From Rubripirellula reticaptiva (GTDB lineage: Bacteria; Planctomycetota; Planctomycetia; Pirellulales; Pirellulaceae), in assembly GCF_007860175.1 (NCBI RefSeq), contig NZ_SJPX01000003.1:266552-330551 (forward strand): DNA of 64,000 nt. The letters run 5' to 3'. Position 1 is the first letter of the stretch, and each line of letters starts with the position of its first letter. Positions 19,396 to 28,059 of the stretch are shown piece after piece. A program made the position numbers and the translations under genes. The notes beneath the pieces are model-generated. The model was given only the letters and a program-made list of their open reading frames with translations. It did no database searches and had not been told where the DNA came from.

Positions 19396-19675
19396 CTTTT
19401 TCCAACATTTCTTTGTACTGGTCTCGTTCACGGCGAGTCGCTTCGAGGTCGAAGATCAGATACTTCATGTCCAATCGCAGTTGCGACAACGCTTCTTGAA
19501 CCAAGTTCAGAATACGGCGGCGGCGAGTGCTGCACTCGACAACGCGTTGCATCGCGGGTGCCACAACGTCTCGGTAACGTTCGGGCAGCGAGTCAATCGC
19601 TTTCGCCATTTCTTGCAGCTCGATCGGTGTGTCGTCGGCGGTTGCTTGAGCGGATCCGATGGTCTTTGGCAACAT
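19382..19675 (-). CDS. Short helical protein of unknown function
   Basis: A 97-residue soluble protein, charged and probably all-helical; residues about 55-95 (LNLVQEALSQLRLDMKYLIF then DLEATRRERDQYKEMLEKDG) have heptad-like spacing consistent with a coiled coil. I do not recognise a family. Its stop overlaps the start of the DUF1499-like gene by 14 bases, so they form a two-gene unit and may act together. Confidence that it is real rests on the coupling and on a clean helical pattern. Confidence 0.65.
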   Translation of the reverse strand: MLPKTIGSAQATADDTPIELQEMAKAIDSLPERYRDVVAPAMQRVVECSTRRRRILNLVQEALSQLRLDMKYLIFDLEATRRERDQYKEMLEKDGLL

Positions 19676-20132
19676 ATATTTCGCGTCCTGTTTGTGAGCT
19701 GCGAGTGAGAGCGTGAGGCTGTTTTGTCTGACAGGCCATCCATTGCATTTGCGGTGCCGTATCCCTTCGGCAAATCACAACCGATCAACATAAGCCATTG
19801 CCAGAAAACAACTTAAGCTACACGGGCTGACAAAGATGTCAAAACGCAACGGTGCGTTTTGGCAACACGGTTTCACCTTGCTTGCAGCACTTAAATCTTG
19901 GTATGGAAAGGGCTTGCGTCTGTGGTGGCGGCTGCGAATCAAATGTGGTTCTAAATCAACACCACGTCGCATTCCTTCCACACACTCGTTTTGCCAACTG
20001 GATCGGCCGGGCTTTCCGAGGGGTAACTCGGGGTCCACAGCGACGGTTCGCCTGGTAGATGTGCCGGGCGGAAACAAGATCGAATCGACTTCCGCGATTG
20101 TTCCGGCCGCCGCCCCGGTGGTCAACATTCCA
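19676..20132. other. Intergenic stretch, partly open in the frame of the next gene
   Basis: The plus-strand frame of the downstream exported protein stays open back to 19836, but the encoded residues have no signal peptide or domain and are followed by an internal Met that begins a proper export signal. I treat it as the divergent promoter region of two operons. An overlapping minus-strand frame is judged a shadow. Confidence 0.45.
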
Positions 20133-22928
20133 ATGTCAAAAAGACTTTCAACGAAACGCAAATCGACGTCGGATCTGCCGTCCAGGCAAACCGTGCGTGC
20201 TCGTTCGGATTGGCAGCAACTTGCTTGGACACTCGTTGTCGTTACGACCGTGATTGTTTGCCACTGCGTGGTCGCGCCAGAAGCCCAATCGCAAATCATT
20301 GATTCGCTCGATTCGTATCCGCCGCGCTGGCATCTAGGCCAGTCCGATTGTCAGGCTCGGGTTGTCAAACAGGACCATTTAGTCGACGGAGGAGTCGACG
20401 GCGGTGCCTGTGAATCGATCTCGTTCGTCGCAACCAACGGCAGCGAAGCGATCTTGGTTTACCCAATTGAACCGGTTCGTCCCCTAAATGATCTACTGGT
20501 CCGAGTTTCCGTGATGAGCGCCAAACCAGGCGCAAAGATCGGATTTCGCATTCGCTATCCGTTTTTGCACAATCCGGAAACGGGACGCCCCAAGTCAGTC
20601 ATCATCTACGGCGCCCAGTACACGACGCCAGGCGAGTTCGCGACGATCGGCATTGGCATGATCGAGCGAGAGTTAAAACTAAAAAACATGGCGATGCGAG
20701 GTGAGTACGGCAGCGATGCTGACTTGTCCGATGCCTTCGTCGACGCGGTCGTGATCAACGCCTACGCGGGGCCCGGCACGACGGCCCTGCGAATGGACGA
20801 ATTGCGCGTCGACGGGCTCGTCCCGATGGCCGAAGGCGTCAGCACGGGCAACGCCCGCGACGGCGAGGCCCGCTTGACCGACCGCCAACGATCGGCTCGC
20901 GTTTCCGGTGGCACCAATGATCATCTGGGCGACAGCAATCCTGGCACCTTGATCCGTCGTCCTGCATTTCCGGTCGGAAAAGTCACACGAATCCTTCAGC
21001 ATAACGGCGAACCCCTAGCCTGGGTTCGTTCGCTGGGGTTCGATGCGGTATTGCTGTCGAGTCCGCCCGATGCCAACATTTTGGGCGAGGCCAGCCAGGC
21101 ACGGGTCGCCATCTATGCCCCACCGCCGGCCAGCCCCGATCCTGCGATCGAAGCACTGCTAGATCCGATTTTGGCGTGGTATATCGGAATGGGCGAAGCA
21201 CTTGATAGTCGCCAAGTCGACTCGGCCGCGATGACGTCATCAATGCTGCGCGGCTGGCCATCGCGATGGCAACGACCGATCATCGCAGCACCGTCTGAAG
21301 CTTGGCGTAATTACGCGCCACTGGTCGACGGCATCATTGACGACTTGCCGACACGAGTTCGGGGCATCCGCGGTGGCGAAGAAGTGTCGCAAATGATCCA
21401 GGCTCATCGGCGGATCGGCGACCGAGTCGAAACAGCCGTTGGTATCGCCAGCATGCCGCCCGAGTCGATGGTCCGCCAAGCCGAATCGATCGCCCGCGCG
21501 ATCGGCGCACCGCCGCCCGAGGGATACCGATGGCATTCGATGTGGCTGCAAACGATGCGAGCACTCGAATGCACCCCCAAAGCCATTCTGTATCGATCAA
21601 CACGGCCGCTGTCGTCGGGGGCAGCATTCGACAACAGCCGGGCGATGTCGCTTAGTTACGTCAACCGCATGATTGCAATGATCGCGCCGTGGGTCAGTTC
21701 GGCCACGGCCGCTGCAGCACCACCCGTCGTCGGCGCTCCCTATCGATGCACTCGCTTGGCGACCAACGACACCGACGTTTTGATTTTGACTTCCATTGCG
21801 ACTCGCGGCAGCGAAGTGTTAGCCGGTGATGGCGACACCCTCGAAATCAATCTTACTCCTTCAGACGCGTCGAAGACCGTTTGGCGATTGACGAATTTTT
21901 CCGCCCAACGGATGACCCCCGAAGCAACATCGACGGGATCTCGGTTGCAAATCGTGTCACCGGATGCTGCCGAATTGATCGTCATGAGCACGGATCCAAG
22001 CGTGGGTGCGTTGCTGAGTCAGTCGGCAGCCAAGTTTGCGCGACAGGCCAGTTTGGATCGTTGGCAATTGGCCAGCGAAGCGGTACGAAGGACACGTGAG
22101 AGTTGGAATCGTGCCACCGCCGCTCGCGCGTCGGATCGCCGAGCTCCGTCGAATTTGGTAGACGTTGCCGAACAGACCTTGATGCAATCCGAACCGATGT
22201 ATCGCGCCGGTGACACCGAACAAACGCTAAGAATGGCTCGCCGCGCCGACGCATGGGCGCTGCGCAGCGATTGGCAACTCGCCGAGTCACTGATGCCAGA
22301 TTGGCCCTCGCCAACCAGCAGTCCGCCGATGGACTTTGGTGCGGCAGAAATTCAGACGATCTGGCGCCCACTGATGGACGAAGCCGGCTGGAGCAAGAAC
22401 TTGTTGACCAGCGGTTCGCTGGATGACGAAAATTTGATGGGGCCGGGCCGATGGAGTTTTGGGCAGCGGATGACATCGCAAGCCAACAGTGAAGTGCGTC
22501 ACATCACACGCGGCACGTTTCAAGGCCCGGGGGCGTTGCAAGCACGCGTCTCGCCGATTGGCGACGACATGTTGCCGGGCGGATACGAGGGAACGATCGT
22601 CCAAATTCGCAGCCCCTCAGTCCGCGTTGCCGCGGGAACGGCAATCCGGATCGATGCCGCCGTTCAGACCTTAGGTTTTGGTGGCCCCCACCAAGGTGTC
22701 TTGGTCTACGACTCAATCGGCGGCCAAGAAATGGGCGTGCTGGTTCGCGGTCGTTCGAATTGGACCAACGTTCGGCTGTATCGACAGTCGCTCGAAGCGG
22801 GCGAAGTCAGCGTGATGTTCGAATTGATCGGCGGCGGCGAAGCGACGATCGACGACGTCCGCCTAAGTGTCTGGGAACCGCAATCGATTTTGCCGAAACC
22901 CGTCTTCTATCCGATCGCCGGCCAATAA
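20133..22928 (+). CDS. Large exported protein, planctomycete-type, unknown function
   Basis: From the ATG at 20133 the protein is 931 residues. A signal peptide or anchor (WTLVVVTTVIVCHCVVAPEAQ) ends near residue 50. Then come a beta-rich N-terminal region (about 55-230), a middle region with a possible TIM-barrel-like glycoside-hydrolase look (WVRSLGFDAVLLSSPPDANI; IGMGEA; PESMVRQAESIARAIG), helices at about 620-720, and a C-terminal beta-sandwich (SPSVRVAAGTAIRIDAAVQ) resembling a carbohydrate-binding module. These are impressions from pattern, not matches. An upstream extension to 19836 is in frame but unlikely. A 71-codon gene follows. Confidence 0.7.
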   Translation: MSKRLSTKRKSTSDLPSRQTVRARSDWQQLAWTLVVVTTVIVCHCVVAPEAQSQIIDSLDSYPPRWHLGQSDCQARVVKQDHLVDGGVDGGACESISFVATNGSEAILVYPIEPVRPLNDLLVRVSVMSAKPGAKIGFRIRYPFLHNPETGRPKSVIIYGAQYTTPGEFATIGIGMIERELKLKNMAMRGEYGSDADLSDAFVDAVVINAYAGPGTTALRMDELRVDGLVPMAEGVSTGNARDGEARLTDRQRSARVSGGTNDHLGDSNPGTLIRRPAFPVGKVTRILQHNGEPLAWVRSLGFDAVLLSSPPDANILGEASQARVAIYAPPPASPDPAIEALLDPILAWYIGMGEALDSRQVDSAAMTSSMLRGWPSRWQRPIIAAPSEAWRNYAPLVDGIIDDLPTRVRGIRGGEEVSQMIQAHRRIGDRVETAVGIASMPPESMVRQAESIARAIGAPPPEGYRWHSMWLQTMRALECTPKAILYRSTRPLSSGAAFDNSRAMSLSYVNRMIAMIAPWVSSATAAAAPPVVGAPYRCTRLATNDTDVLILTSIATRGSEVLAGDGDTLEINLTPSDASKTVWRLTNFSAQRMTPEATSTGSRLQIVSPDAAELIVMSTDPSVGALLSQSAAKFARQASLDRWQLASEAVRRTRESWNRATAARASDRRAPSNLVDVAEQTLMQSEPMYRAGDTEQTLRMARRADAWALRSDWQLAESLMPDWPSPTSSPPMDFGAAEIQTIWRPLMDEAGWSKNLLTSGSLDDENLMGPGRWSFGQRMTSQANSEVRHITRGTFQGPGALQARVSPIGDDMLPGGYEGTIVQIRSPSVRVAAGTAIRIDAAVQTLGFGGPHQGVLVYDSIGGQEMGVLVRGRSNWTNVRLYRQSLEAGEVSVMFELIGGGEATIDDVRLSVWEPQSILPKPVFYPIAGQ

Positions 22929-23035
22929 GTGTAGCGAGCCATTGCTGTGCCACTCGCCCCCGCTCCGGCACACTACAATCAAAGCCCCGTTCACGCTCGC
23001 GTCGAACTTATCGAACTCATCGGAGAACCCTGGTC

Positions 23036-23251
23036 GTGCAGCAAGTCAAACTGTTCAAGAGCGTCGATACCGAACTGCCTGAAATGGAACGGCAGATCAA
23101 TCGTTGGATGCGAAAGAGCGGCGCTCGAGTGATCTCGATCTCCGGAAACCTGGCCCCTCAAAGCGGTAGTAGCGGAGGACCGCTGAACTCGTTTTCCGCA
23201 GGCGACGTGCTGATCATTGTTCACTATGAAATCGACGCGCCCACCAGCTAA
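23036..23251 (+). CDS. Small conserved-type protein, 71 residues
   Basis: Starting with GTG at 23036 this encodes a compact 71-residue soluble protein (QQVKLFKSVDTELPEMERQI near the start, INRWMRKSGARVISISGNLA, ending DVLIIVHYEIDAPTS). The alternation of a helix with two or three strands looks like a real small domain. It is embedded at the end of a longer frame that overlaps the previous gene in another phase, so an automatic caller may misplace its start. GGAGAA about ten bases upstream may serve as ribosome binding site. I recall similar short proteins in other planctomycetes but cannot confirm it. Confidence 0.68.
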   Translation: MQQVKLFKSVDTELPEMERQINRWMRKSGARVISISGNLAPQSGSSGGPLNSFSAGDVLIIVHYEIDAPTS

Positions 23252-23332
23252 TCGTTTTTCAGATTTTGCGTGAACCTTCTTGGGGGCTCACGGTCTTACC
23301 ATCATGACGTTTTCAAAATCCTTGGCAAAACC

Positions 23333-23361
23333 TTGAACCAAAGGCGATGTCGATCGATAAT
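23333..23361 (+). promoter_or_regulatory. Sigma-70-type promoter of the small transcript
   Basis: TTGAAC at 23333-23338 and GATAAT at 23356-23361 are separated by exactly 17 bases. This is the best-looking vegetative promoter in the window and points at the structured region downstream, with a start near 23368. Confidence 0.65.
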
Positions 23362-23479
23362 GGAGATGTCGGATCGCGGTGACGCGCCGCGATGGACTTT
23401 TTAGTACGGAAAACGGCCCGCTCTGGTTGGCACCTGGGCCGTCAACCGTCAAACCGATGAAACGAAGGGAGGTGAGCAA

Positions 23480-23521
23480 GTGGATTATTGCTGTACGAGC
23501 CAACGGGGTGATAACCGTTAG
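23480..23521 (+). CDS. Possible 13-residue leader peptide with tandem cysteines
   Basis: GTG at 23480 follows a perfect GGAGGTGA at seven-base spacing and opens a frame encoding MDYCCTSQRGDNR before TAG. Nothing else in the region explains such a strong ribosome binding site. Two adjacent Cys codons and the following alternative hairpins and terminator resemble an amino-acid attenuator; the downstream gene is a sulfur-related reductase. Translation is unproven. Confidence 0.5.
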   Translation: MDYCCTSQRGDNR

Positions 23522-23592
23522 CAGAAGTCGGCGGACCTGTGCTTCGGCATGGTCACCCCACTCGTTCATTCGTAAGATCGAGCGAGAACTGC

Positions 23593-23639
23593 CCCGCTTG
23601 TCGAGATTCACCTTGTGTCTCGGCAGGCGGGATTTTTTT
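23593..23639 (+). terminator. Strong intrinsic terminator
   Basis: A 13-bp stem (CCCGCTTGTCGAG with CTCGGCAGGCGGG, two G-U pairs) closes a 13-base loop and is followed by A and seven T. All thirteen positions pair. It ends the small transcript about 165 bases before msrB. Confidence 0.88.
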
Positions 23640-23803
23640 GCGCCGAACCTGACAAATGGGCCTCTCGTCAGCCTCGCCGAGGCTTCGGAATCTTTGCCTA
23701 GCAACGCGATCTTGGCGACAGGCTACAATGAGTTCATCGGGATCGCGGGCGCTGCGATCTTTCCCAGATTTGGTCTCGCGAGCTCAGGAAGAAAGACATA
23801 CCG

Positions 23804-24487
23804 ATGCGAAAGCTTCTCTGTACGGCTGCCGTCATGATTTTACCGGTCCTTGCCTTAGTAGGATTTACTGGGTGCGATCGAACGATGGTTGCCAATGCCG
23901 ACGATGCGCAGTCCAACGACAAGACGCCTGCAACCACGGTGGCCGAACCAGAAAAAGCGTCTGCCCCATCGAAGACTACTCAAACAAAGACGACGAAAGT
24001 GAACAGCAAAGACAAGGTTCCCTTCATGATTGGCGAATACAACCCGCTAAATGAAAAGGAAGCGTACGTGCTGCTTCACAAAGGAACCGAAGCACCTGGC
24101 GATGGCGGTTACACGCTGACCAAGGATGCCGGAATTTACCTTTGCCGGCAATGCAACGCTCGTTTGTATAAAGCAGACGATAAGTTCGTAAGCCACTGCG
24201 GATGGCCCAGTTTCGACGACGAAATTAAAGGCGCCGTGGCTCGCAACATCGACGCCGATGGCCGCAGAGTCGAAATTGTCTGTGCAAATTGCGGCGGCCA
24301 CCTCGGACACGTTTTCGAAGGCGAACGGCTAACCGAAAAGAACACGCGGCACTGTGTCAACTCGATCTCGATGCGTTTTTTCCCCGAAGGCAAAGAATTG
24401 CCGCCGGTCATCAAGCAGGTGGATCCAGCCGAATCGAAGCAGGTTCCCAAGCCCACCGACAAAACGGCGGTCGAAAAAGCCGAATGA
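23804..24487 (+). CDS. msrB: Lipoprotein peptide-methionine (R)-S-oxide reductase
   Basis: MsrB reduces methionine-R-sulfoxide in proteins. The signal sequence ends in a lipobox (LVGFTGC, Cys near residue 25), so the enzyme should be lipid-anchored outside the cytoplasm. A polar linker follows to about residue 70. The zinc site CRQC and CANC is intact and the catalytic Cys184 sits in TRHCVNSISMRF. I see no resolving-Cys motif beyond these, and no MsrA domain. The C-terminus is a Lys/Pro-rich tail. Upstream lies a terminator-bearing transcript; a TACAAT at 23724-23729 could be its own -10 element. pcp follows by 84 bases on the same strand. Confidence 0.92.
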   Translation: MRKLLCTAAVMILPVLALVGFTGCDRTMVANADDAQSNDKTPATTVAEPEKASAPSKTTQTKTTKVNSKDKVPFMIGEYNPLNEKEAYVLLHKGTEAPGDGGYTLTKDAGIYLCRQCNARLYKADDKFVSHCGWPSFDDEIKGAVARNIDADGRRVEIVCANCGGHLGHVFEGERLTEKNTRHCVNSISMRFFPEGKELPPVIKQVDPAESKQVPKPTDKTAVEKAE

Positions 24488-24571
24488 TTCCACTCGGACG
24501 GCAACTATGATGGCGGCACGCCCCAACCGTGGCGGCCTCCACAAAGCCCCATCCGACCGAAAGATACGTTC

Positions 24572-25147
24572 GTGACACGCGTACTGATTACCGCCTTTGA
24601 GCCCTACGACCGCTGGCCAGAGAATAGCAGTTGGTCAGCTCTAGTCGACTTAACGCGGTGGTACGACGGCCCCATCGACATCACCAGTCGCCGGTATGCG
24701 GTTGATCTGACGCGAATGAGCCAAAATCTCCGAAAGGATCTGCAAGAAGACTACGATTTGGCGATTCATTTGGGCCAATCGCCGGGTCACCCACTGATCA
24801 AGCTTGAAGCGGTCGGATTGAACGTCCGCAGCGACGGCTCGCCGCTAATCAAAGACGCGCCGGAAGCCTACCGATCGCCGCTGCCTCTAGAGCGCTGCAA
24901 TTCGGTGCTAATCGAGGCCGGGATCCCTAGTGAAGTGTCGCACCACGCGGGCACGTACCTTTGCAATGCGGCATTGTACCTAAGCCAGCACTACGCGGTA
25001 TCGTTTGGGATGAAAACAAAAGCCGCCTTCGTCCATATCCCGCTCTCGCCTGCTCAAGCCGCCAAGGATGCCGCCGCTCGTCTACCCAGCATGAGCACTC
25101 CGATGGCTAGTGCTGCGATTGCAATGATCCTGGATCAGTTGACTTAA
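24572..25147 (+). CDS. Pyroglutamyl-peptidase I family protein (peptidase C15)
   Basis: C15 peptidases remove N-terminal pyroglutamate. The fold opening VLITAFEPYDRWPENSSW matches, and a Glu-Cys-His triad can be placed: Glu79 in LEAVGLN, Cys131 in AGTYLCNAALY, His155 in AFVHIPLSP. The protein of 191 residues is a little shorter than the usual 210-215. Some planctomycete homologues are only distantly related to Pcp, so the exact substrate is an inference. The start is a GTG at 24572. Confidence 0.83.
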   Translation: MTRVLITAFEPYDRWPENSSWSALVDLTRWYDGPIDITSRRYAVDLTRMSQNLRKDLQEDYDLAIHLGQSPGHPLIKLEAVGLNVRSDGSPLIKDAPEAYRSPLPLERCNSVLIEAGIPSEVSHHAGTYLCNAALYLSQHYAVSFGMKTKAAFVHIPLSPAQAAKDAAARLPSMSTPMASAAIAMILDQLT

Positions 25148-25201
25148 ATTGGCCCCACGGATGTTAACGAGCTTGGAATCTACCCAAGCGACCCGCATGG
25201 A

Positions 25202-26410
25202 TTATTCGGTTTTTCCGTTCGGAAAATACGCTCGGACTGAGTTTTCAAACGGGTAGATTCGATCGGGCATCGGAGCAAAGGCAGGCACGTGCAACGATAG
25301 GCAATGCAGTTCGCCCTGCAACTGCTTCATGCTGCTCATGTCAATCGTTTCGACGGTGTGTTCCGGTAACAATCGCCGGTACGCAGCCTTAGCGGCTTCG
25401 ACCATCGCGGGCGGATCCGTACCAAAGATAGGAATCAGCACCAAGTCGCCAGCGATCACGACATTCGTGTACGCACTCCATGACGTACCATCGCGTACTG
25501 GAATCTGAATCCGGTGCACGCGCAGCGGTTGGCCACCTACCTTGATCTTCGATAGACGTGCCGCGTTACGATCCAAGATCGCCGCATTGACGGGATCGAC
25601 CCGCGCGTCCAATTGGGCCACCATCACGTCTTCGGGCGACAGGAACGTCGCAAACATATCAACGTGTTTCGTTAGTTCCGACTGCAACGGCTCTAAGACG
25701 ACAAGCTGAGCCAGATTGCAGAACTTCATGAACTGGTCGACCACCATCTTTCGTCGCTCGATCTCAGGATTCACTCCGGGCGTCGGCTGAGGAAACGTGA
25801 TGTAGTTGTCTTCAAAGATCCGATTCGTTGCCAGCGCAAGACCCTGACCGTTACCGATCAGGTTTCCGCCTTGCACAGTCCAAGGAACTTCAACGTACTG
25901 AGAACCGGTTCGTTTGGACCAAACCTTGGGCAGCGAATCATCTTTCGGACGCGTCCCCTCGTAATAAAAGTCCAGTGTTTGAGAACCTTCGGCCGTTTGT
26001 GAAAAGATGGGCCCAAAATCACGCAACCAAACCGTGTCGAGCGGGAACTCACAAAAGTAAACGTGCGAATATTTATCGCCACCTTCAAGAAGCCATCCGG
26101 TGGTATCTTTGATTTGCCAAGTGTCGTTACAAAGCACCATCACATTGACGTGATCGGCCGCCTTTTCGGCAATTTCAATCAAGATCTCGCGATGGTGAGG
26201 TTGCCAGTCAGCGACCCCCAACAACAGCGCCCGCGTCGGCTCGAATTCAGCAGCCAACCGCGGATACGGCTGAACGCCGTCGGCAGTGACATGAGCGCCA
26301 CCGGCAATATCCAAAACCATTTGGATCGTGTTATCCGCTTGCGCACGTTGAATCGATACGACGATGAAGCCCAAGCCGATGAAAAGCAGGCCACTGAACA
26401 AACGCAACAA
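25202..26410 (-). CDS. Agmatine/peptidylarginine deiminase family protein, exported
   Basis: A guanidino-group hydrolase of the AguA/PAD type: VWLRDFGPIF carries the substrate Asp, QGGNLIG the loop before the active site, TKHVDMFATF the His-Asp pair, and GELHCLSLHVP the nucleophile Cys370. An N-terminal hydrophobic segment (residues 5-24) and the sequence AQA indicate export, unlike cytoplasmic agmatine deiminases; the secreted peptidylarginine deiminases of Porphyromonas type are the closer precedent. Neighbours give no polyamine context. It is convergent with the C15 peptidase gene. Confidence 0.85.
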   Translation of the reverse strand: MLRLFSGLLFIGLGFIVVSIQRAQADNTIQMVLDIAGGAHVTADGVQPYPRLAAEFEPTRALLLGVADWQPHHREILIEIAEKAADHVNVMVLCNDTWQIKDTTGWLLEGGDKYSHVYFCEFPLDTVWLRDFGPIFSQTAEGSQTLDFYYEGTRPKDDSLPKVWSKRTGSQYVEVPWTVQGGNLIGNGQGLALATNRIFEDNYITFPQPTPGVNPEIERRKMVVDQFMKFCNLAQLVVLEPLQSELTKHVDMFATFLSPEDVMVAQLDARVDPVNAAILDRNAARLSKIKVGGQPLRVHRIQIPVRDGTSWSAYTNVVIAGDLVLIPIFGTDPPAMVEAAKAAYRRLLPEHTVETIDMSSMKQLQGELHCLSLHVPAFAPMPDRIYPFENSVRAYFPNGKTE

Positions 26411-27018
26411 ACGAGCACCTGATTGGCTTAGAGATCTGTAGGTCTTTTGACAGCTGATTCATCAGCACCGCAGGAATGACGCAACAGCCGGTTAGTGGAC
26501 ACGCGGGCAGCCACGACGAATCCTGCGGCGATAACCGTGGTTCCAAAAACGCGTTGCGACACGATTCTAGATCAACTCGGCCGAAAATGGCTATTTGCAA
26601 TTTCGAAATAGACAGCCCGATTCTTCCCTCGATTCGCTCGCCAGAAGCCTAAAGGATCTAAACGCACGAGTTTTGCCACTCGAAGGCGAATCAACCCCAC
26701 CAAAACCAGCCTAAGACCCGTGGACTTTTGCCTCGGTTTACTCGCTCGACCGGCAAATTGGCGTCCCACCAAAACACAACGCCCTCAACGAACACGTTTG
26801 CCCGGGTTTCGGCTCCGAAACCAATCCTTCCCAAGGCCGTAAAGACCTGGGATATCTGCCGATGCAGGCATCCCCGGATAGAAGGCCACCGACATCGCAG
26901 ATAAGATATCCCGTCATCACAGCAGAACATTGCCATTGGGAATGGCGATGCCGACGCCGATAGGCCTCGGTTGATCTGCGGTGAGTCTTCTCTCACTTTT
27001 ATCGGAAGCGCACCCCCG
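26411..27018. repeat. Gene-free stretch, possible dispersed repeat element
   Basis: No frame here is convincing. From about 26570 to 26960 the sequence has inverted-repeat character: GGGATATC (26849-26856) pairs with GATATCCC (26905-26912) around a GATGC/GCATC palindrome, and ATTGCCATT/AATGGCGAT (26929-26949) forms a 9-bp stem with a GGG loop. Short minus-strand frames here (phrases such as FGGTPICR, VLGWFWWG) remind me of spurious ORFs repeated through Rhodopirellula genomes. I see no transposase or terminal repeat. Confidence 0.35.
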
Positions 27019-27960
27019 ATGTTGCATGAAGCATTCGAGACCTCACGTTTGCTGCGTCAGAACATCGAACGAGTGGTACTGGGCAAGCCTGATGTCGTTC
27101 AGATGCTGGTCGCTGCTTTGCTGGCTGGTGAACACGTGCTGCTTGAAGACGTCCCCGGCGTCGGCAAAACGTTAGCGGCGAAAGCTCTGGCCCAAAGCAT
27201 CCATGGCTCGTTTTCACGATTGCAGTTCACACCGGACTTGCTGCCCAGTGACATCACCGGCAGCATGATCTATCGGTCCGACACTCGCGATTTTGAATTC
27301 AGCCGCGGGCCCATCTTCGCCAACGTCATCCTGGCCGACGAGATCAACCGGGCTCCCCCCCGAACTCAATCGGCGTTGCTGGAAGCGATGAGCGAAGGCC
27401 AAGTTTCAATCGATGGCAAGTCCCATCCGCTGCCTAAACCCTTCATTGTGGTGGCGACCCAGAATCCGTTCGAATTCGAAGGTACCTACTCGTTGCCCGA
27501 GAGCCAACTGGATCGGTTCCTGCTGCGAACGTCAATCGGTTATCCGCCACGCGACATCGAGCAACAGGTCATGCTGACACACCGCATGGGTGAACCGGTC
27601 GACACGCTTGAACCCGTCGTCAGTGTCGAAGGAATCTCAGCAGCACAAGGCACCGTTCGGAATGTTCGGTTTGATGAATCACTCGTCGACTACCTACTAG
27701 ACATTGTCGAAGCAACTCGCAAGCACGATGGGTTCCAGGTGGGCGTCAGCACCCGCGGCGCTCTCAGTTTCTATCGCGGTTGCCAAGCCCGAGCGATCAC
27801 CGAAGAACGCGACTTTGTGACTCCAGACGACATTAAATCGCTTGCTGTGCCATCTCTGTCTCACCGTGTTTTACCCGAAGGGATCTTTCAAGGGGCGAGC
27901 CGCCAAGTGGTCGAGACGCAAATCGCTGATCTGCTGCAACAGGTTCCTGTTCCAGTCTAA
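27019..27960 (+). CDS. MoxR-family AAA+ ATPase
   Basis: MoxR ATPases act as chaperones that mature or insert metal and VWA/DUF58 partner complexes. Walker A is GVGKTLAAKALAQS near residue 50, Walker B LADEINRAPP, with sensor ATQNPFEFEGTYSLPESQLD and a C-terminal lid containing GVSTRGALSFYRGCQARA. The 314-residue length is typical. The ATG at 27019 is used; the TTG at 26971 has no supporting pattern. A 99-base gap leads to the DUF58 gene, and a transglutaminase gene follows: a standard MoxR-DUF58-transglutaminase set. Confidence 0.94.
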   Translation: MLHEAFETSRLLRQNIERVVLGKPDVVQMLVAALLAGEHVLLEDVPGVGKTLAAKALAQSIHGSFSRLQFTPDLLPSDITGSMIYRSDTRDFEFSRGPIFANVILADEINRAPPRTQSALLEAMSEGQVSIDGKSHPLPKPFIVVATQNPFEFEGTYSLPESQLDRFLLRTSIGYPPRDIEQQVMLTHRMGEPVDTLEPVVSVEGISAAQGTVRNVRFDESLVDYLLDIVEATRKHDGFQVGVSTRGALSFYRGCQARAITEERDFVTPDDIKSLAVPSLSHRVLPEGIFQGASRQVVETQIADLLQQVPVPV

Positions 27961-28059
27961 AGATCGGTTTGCGAGTTCGGCTCAGACCATCGCCTTGGGC
28001 GATGCCATCGGTGGTAAACTTTCGTTGTCCAATCCGCTGTTTCCAGAGAAACCAGACAA

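Larger units (their letters stand above)
23368..23639 (+). ncRNA. Candidate structured small RNA or attenuator leader upstream of msrB
   Basis: A stretch of about 270 bases bounded by a good promoter and a strong intrinsic terminator. Elements in order: a 7-bp hairpin ACGGCCC/GGGCCGT (23413-23442); a perfect ribosome binding site GGAGGTGA (23468-23475) and a 13-codon ORF; a pairing of GGGGTGA (23505-23511) with TCACCCC (23553-23559); inside that, GACC/GGTC closing a hairpin with a UUCG loop (23534-23554); an alternative helix AACGG/CCGTT that excludes the former; and the terminator. The terminator loop TTCACCTT can pair with the ribosome binding site. It matches no RNA family I know (not 6S, SRP, RNase P, tmRNA). 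Confidence 0.6.

Noticed and set aside
19836-20132. N-terminal extension of the large exported protein
   Set aside because: In frame, but it has no domain or export signal and is followed by Met 20133, which begins a good signal sequence.
23379-23837. 152-codon plus-strand frame across the structured transcript
   Set aside because: It runs through a strong intrinsic terminator and into the msrB start with no domain pattern; the RNA features explain the region better.
26572-26996. Short minus-strand frames upstream of the MoxR gene
   Set aside because: Overlapping frames without ribosome binding sites; they look like the spurious ORFs of a noncoding repeat.
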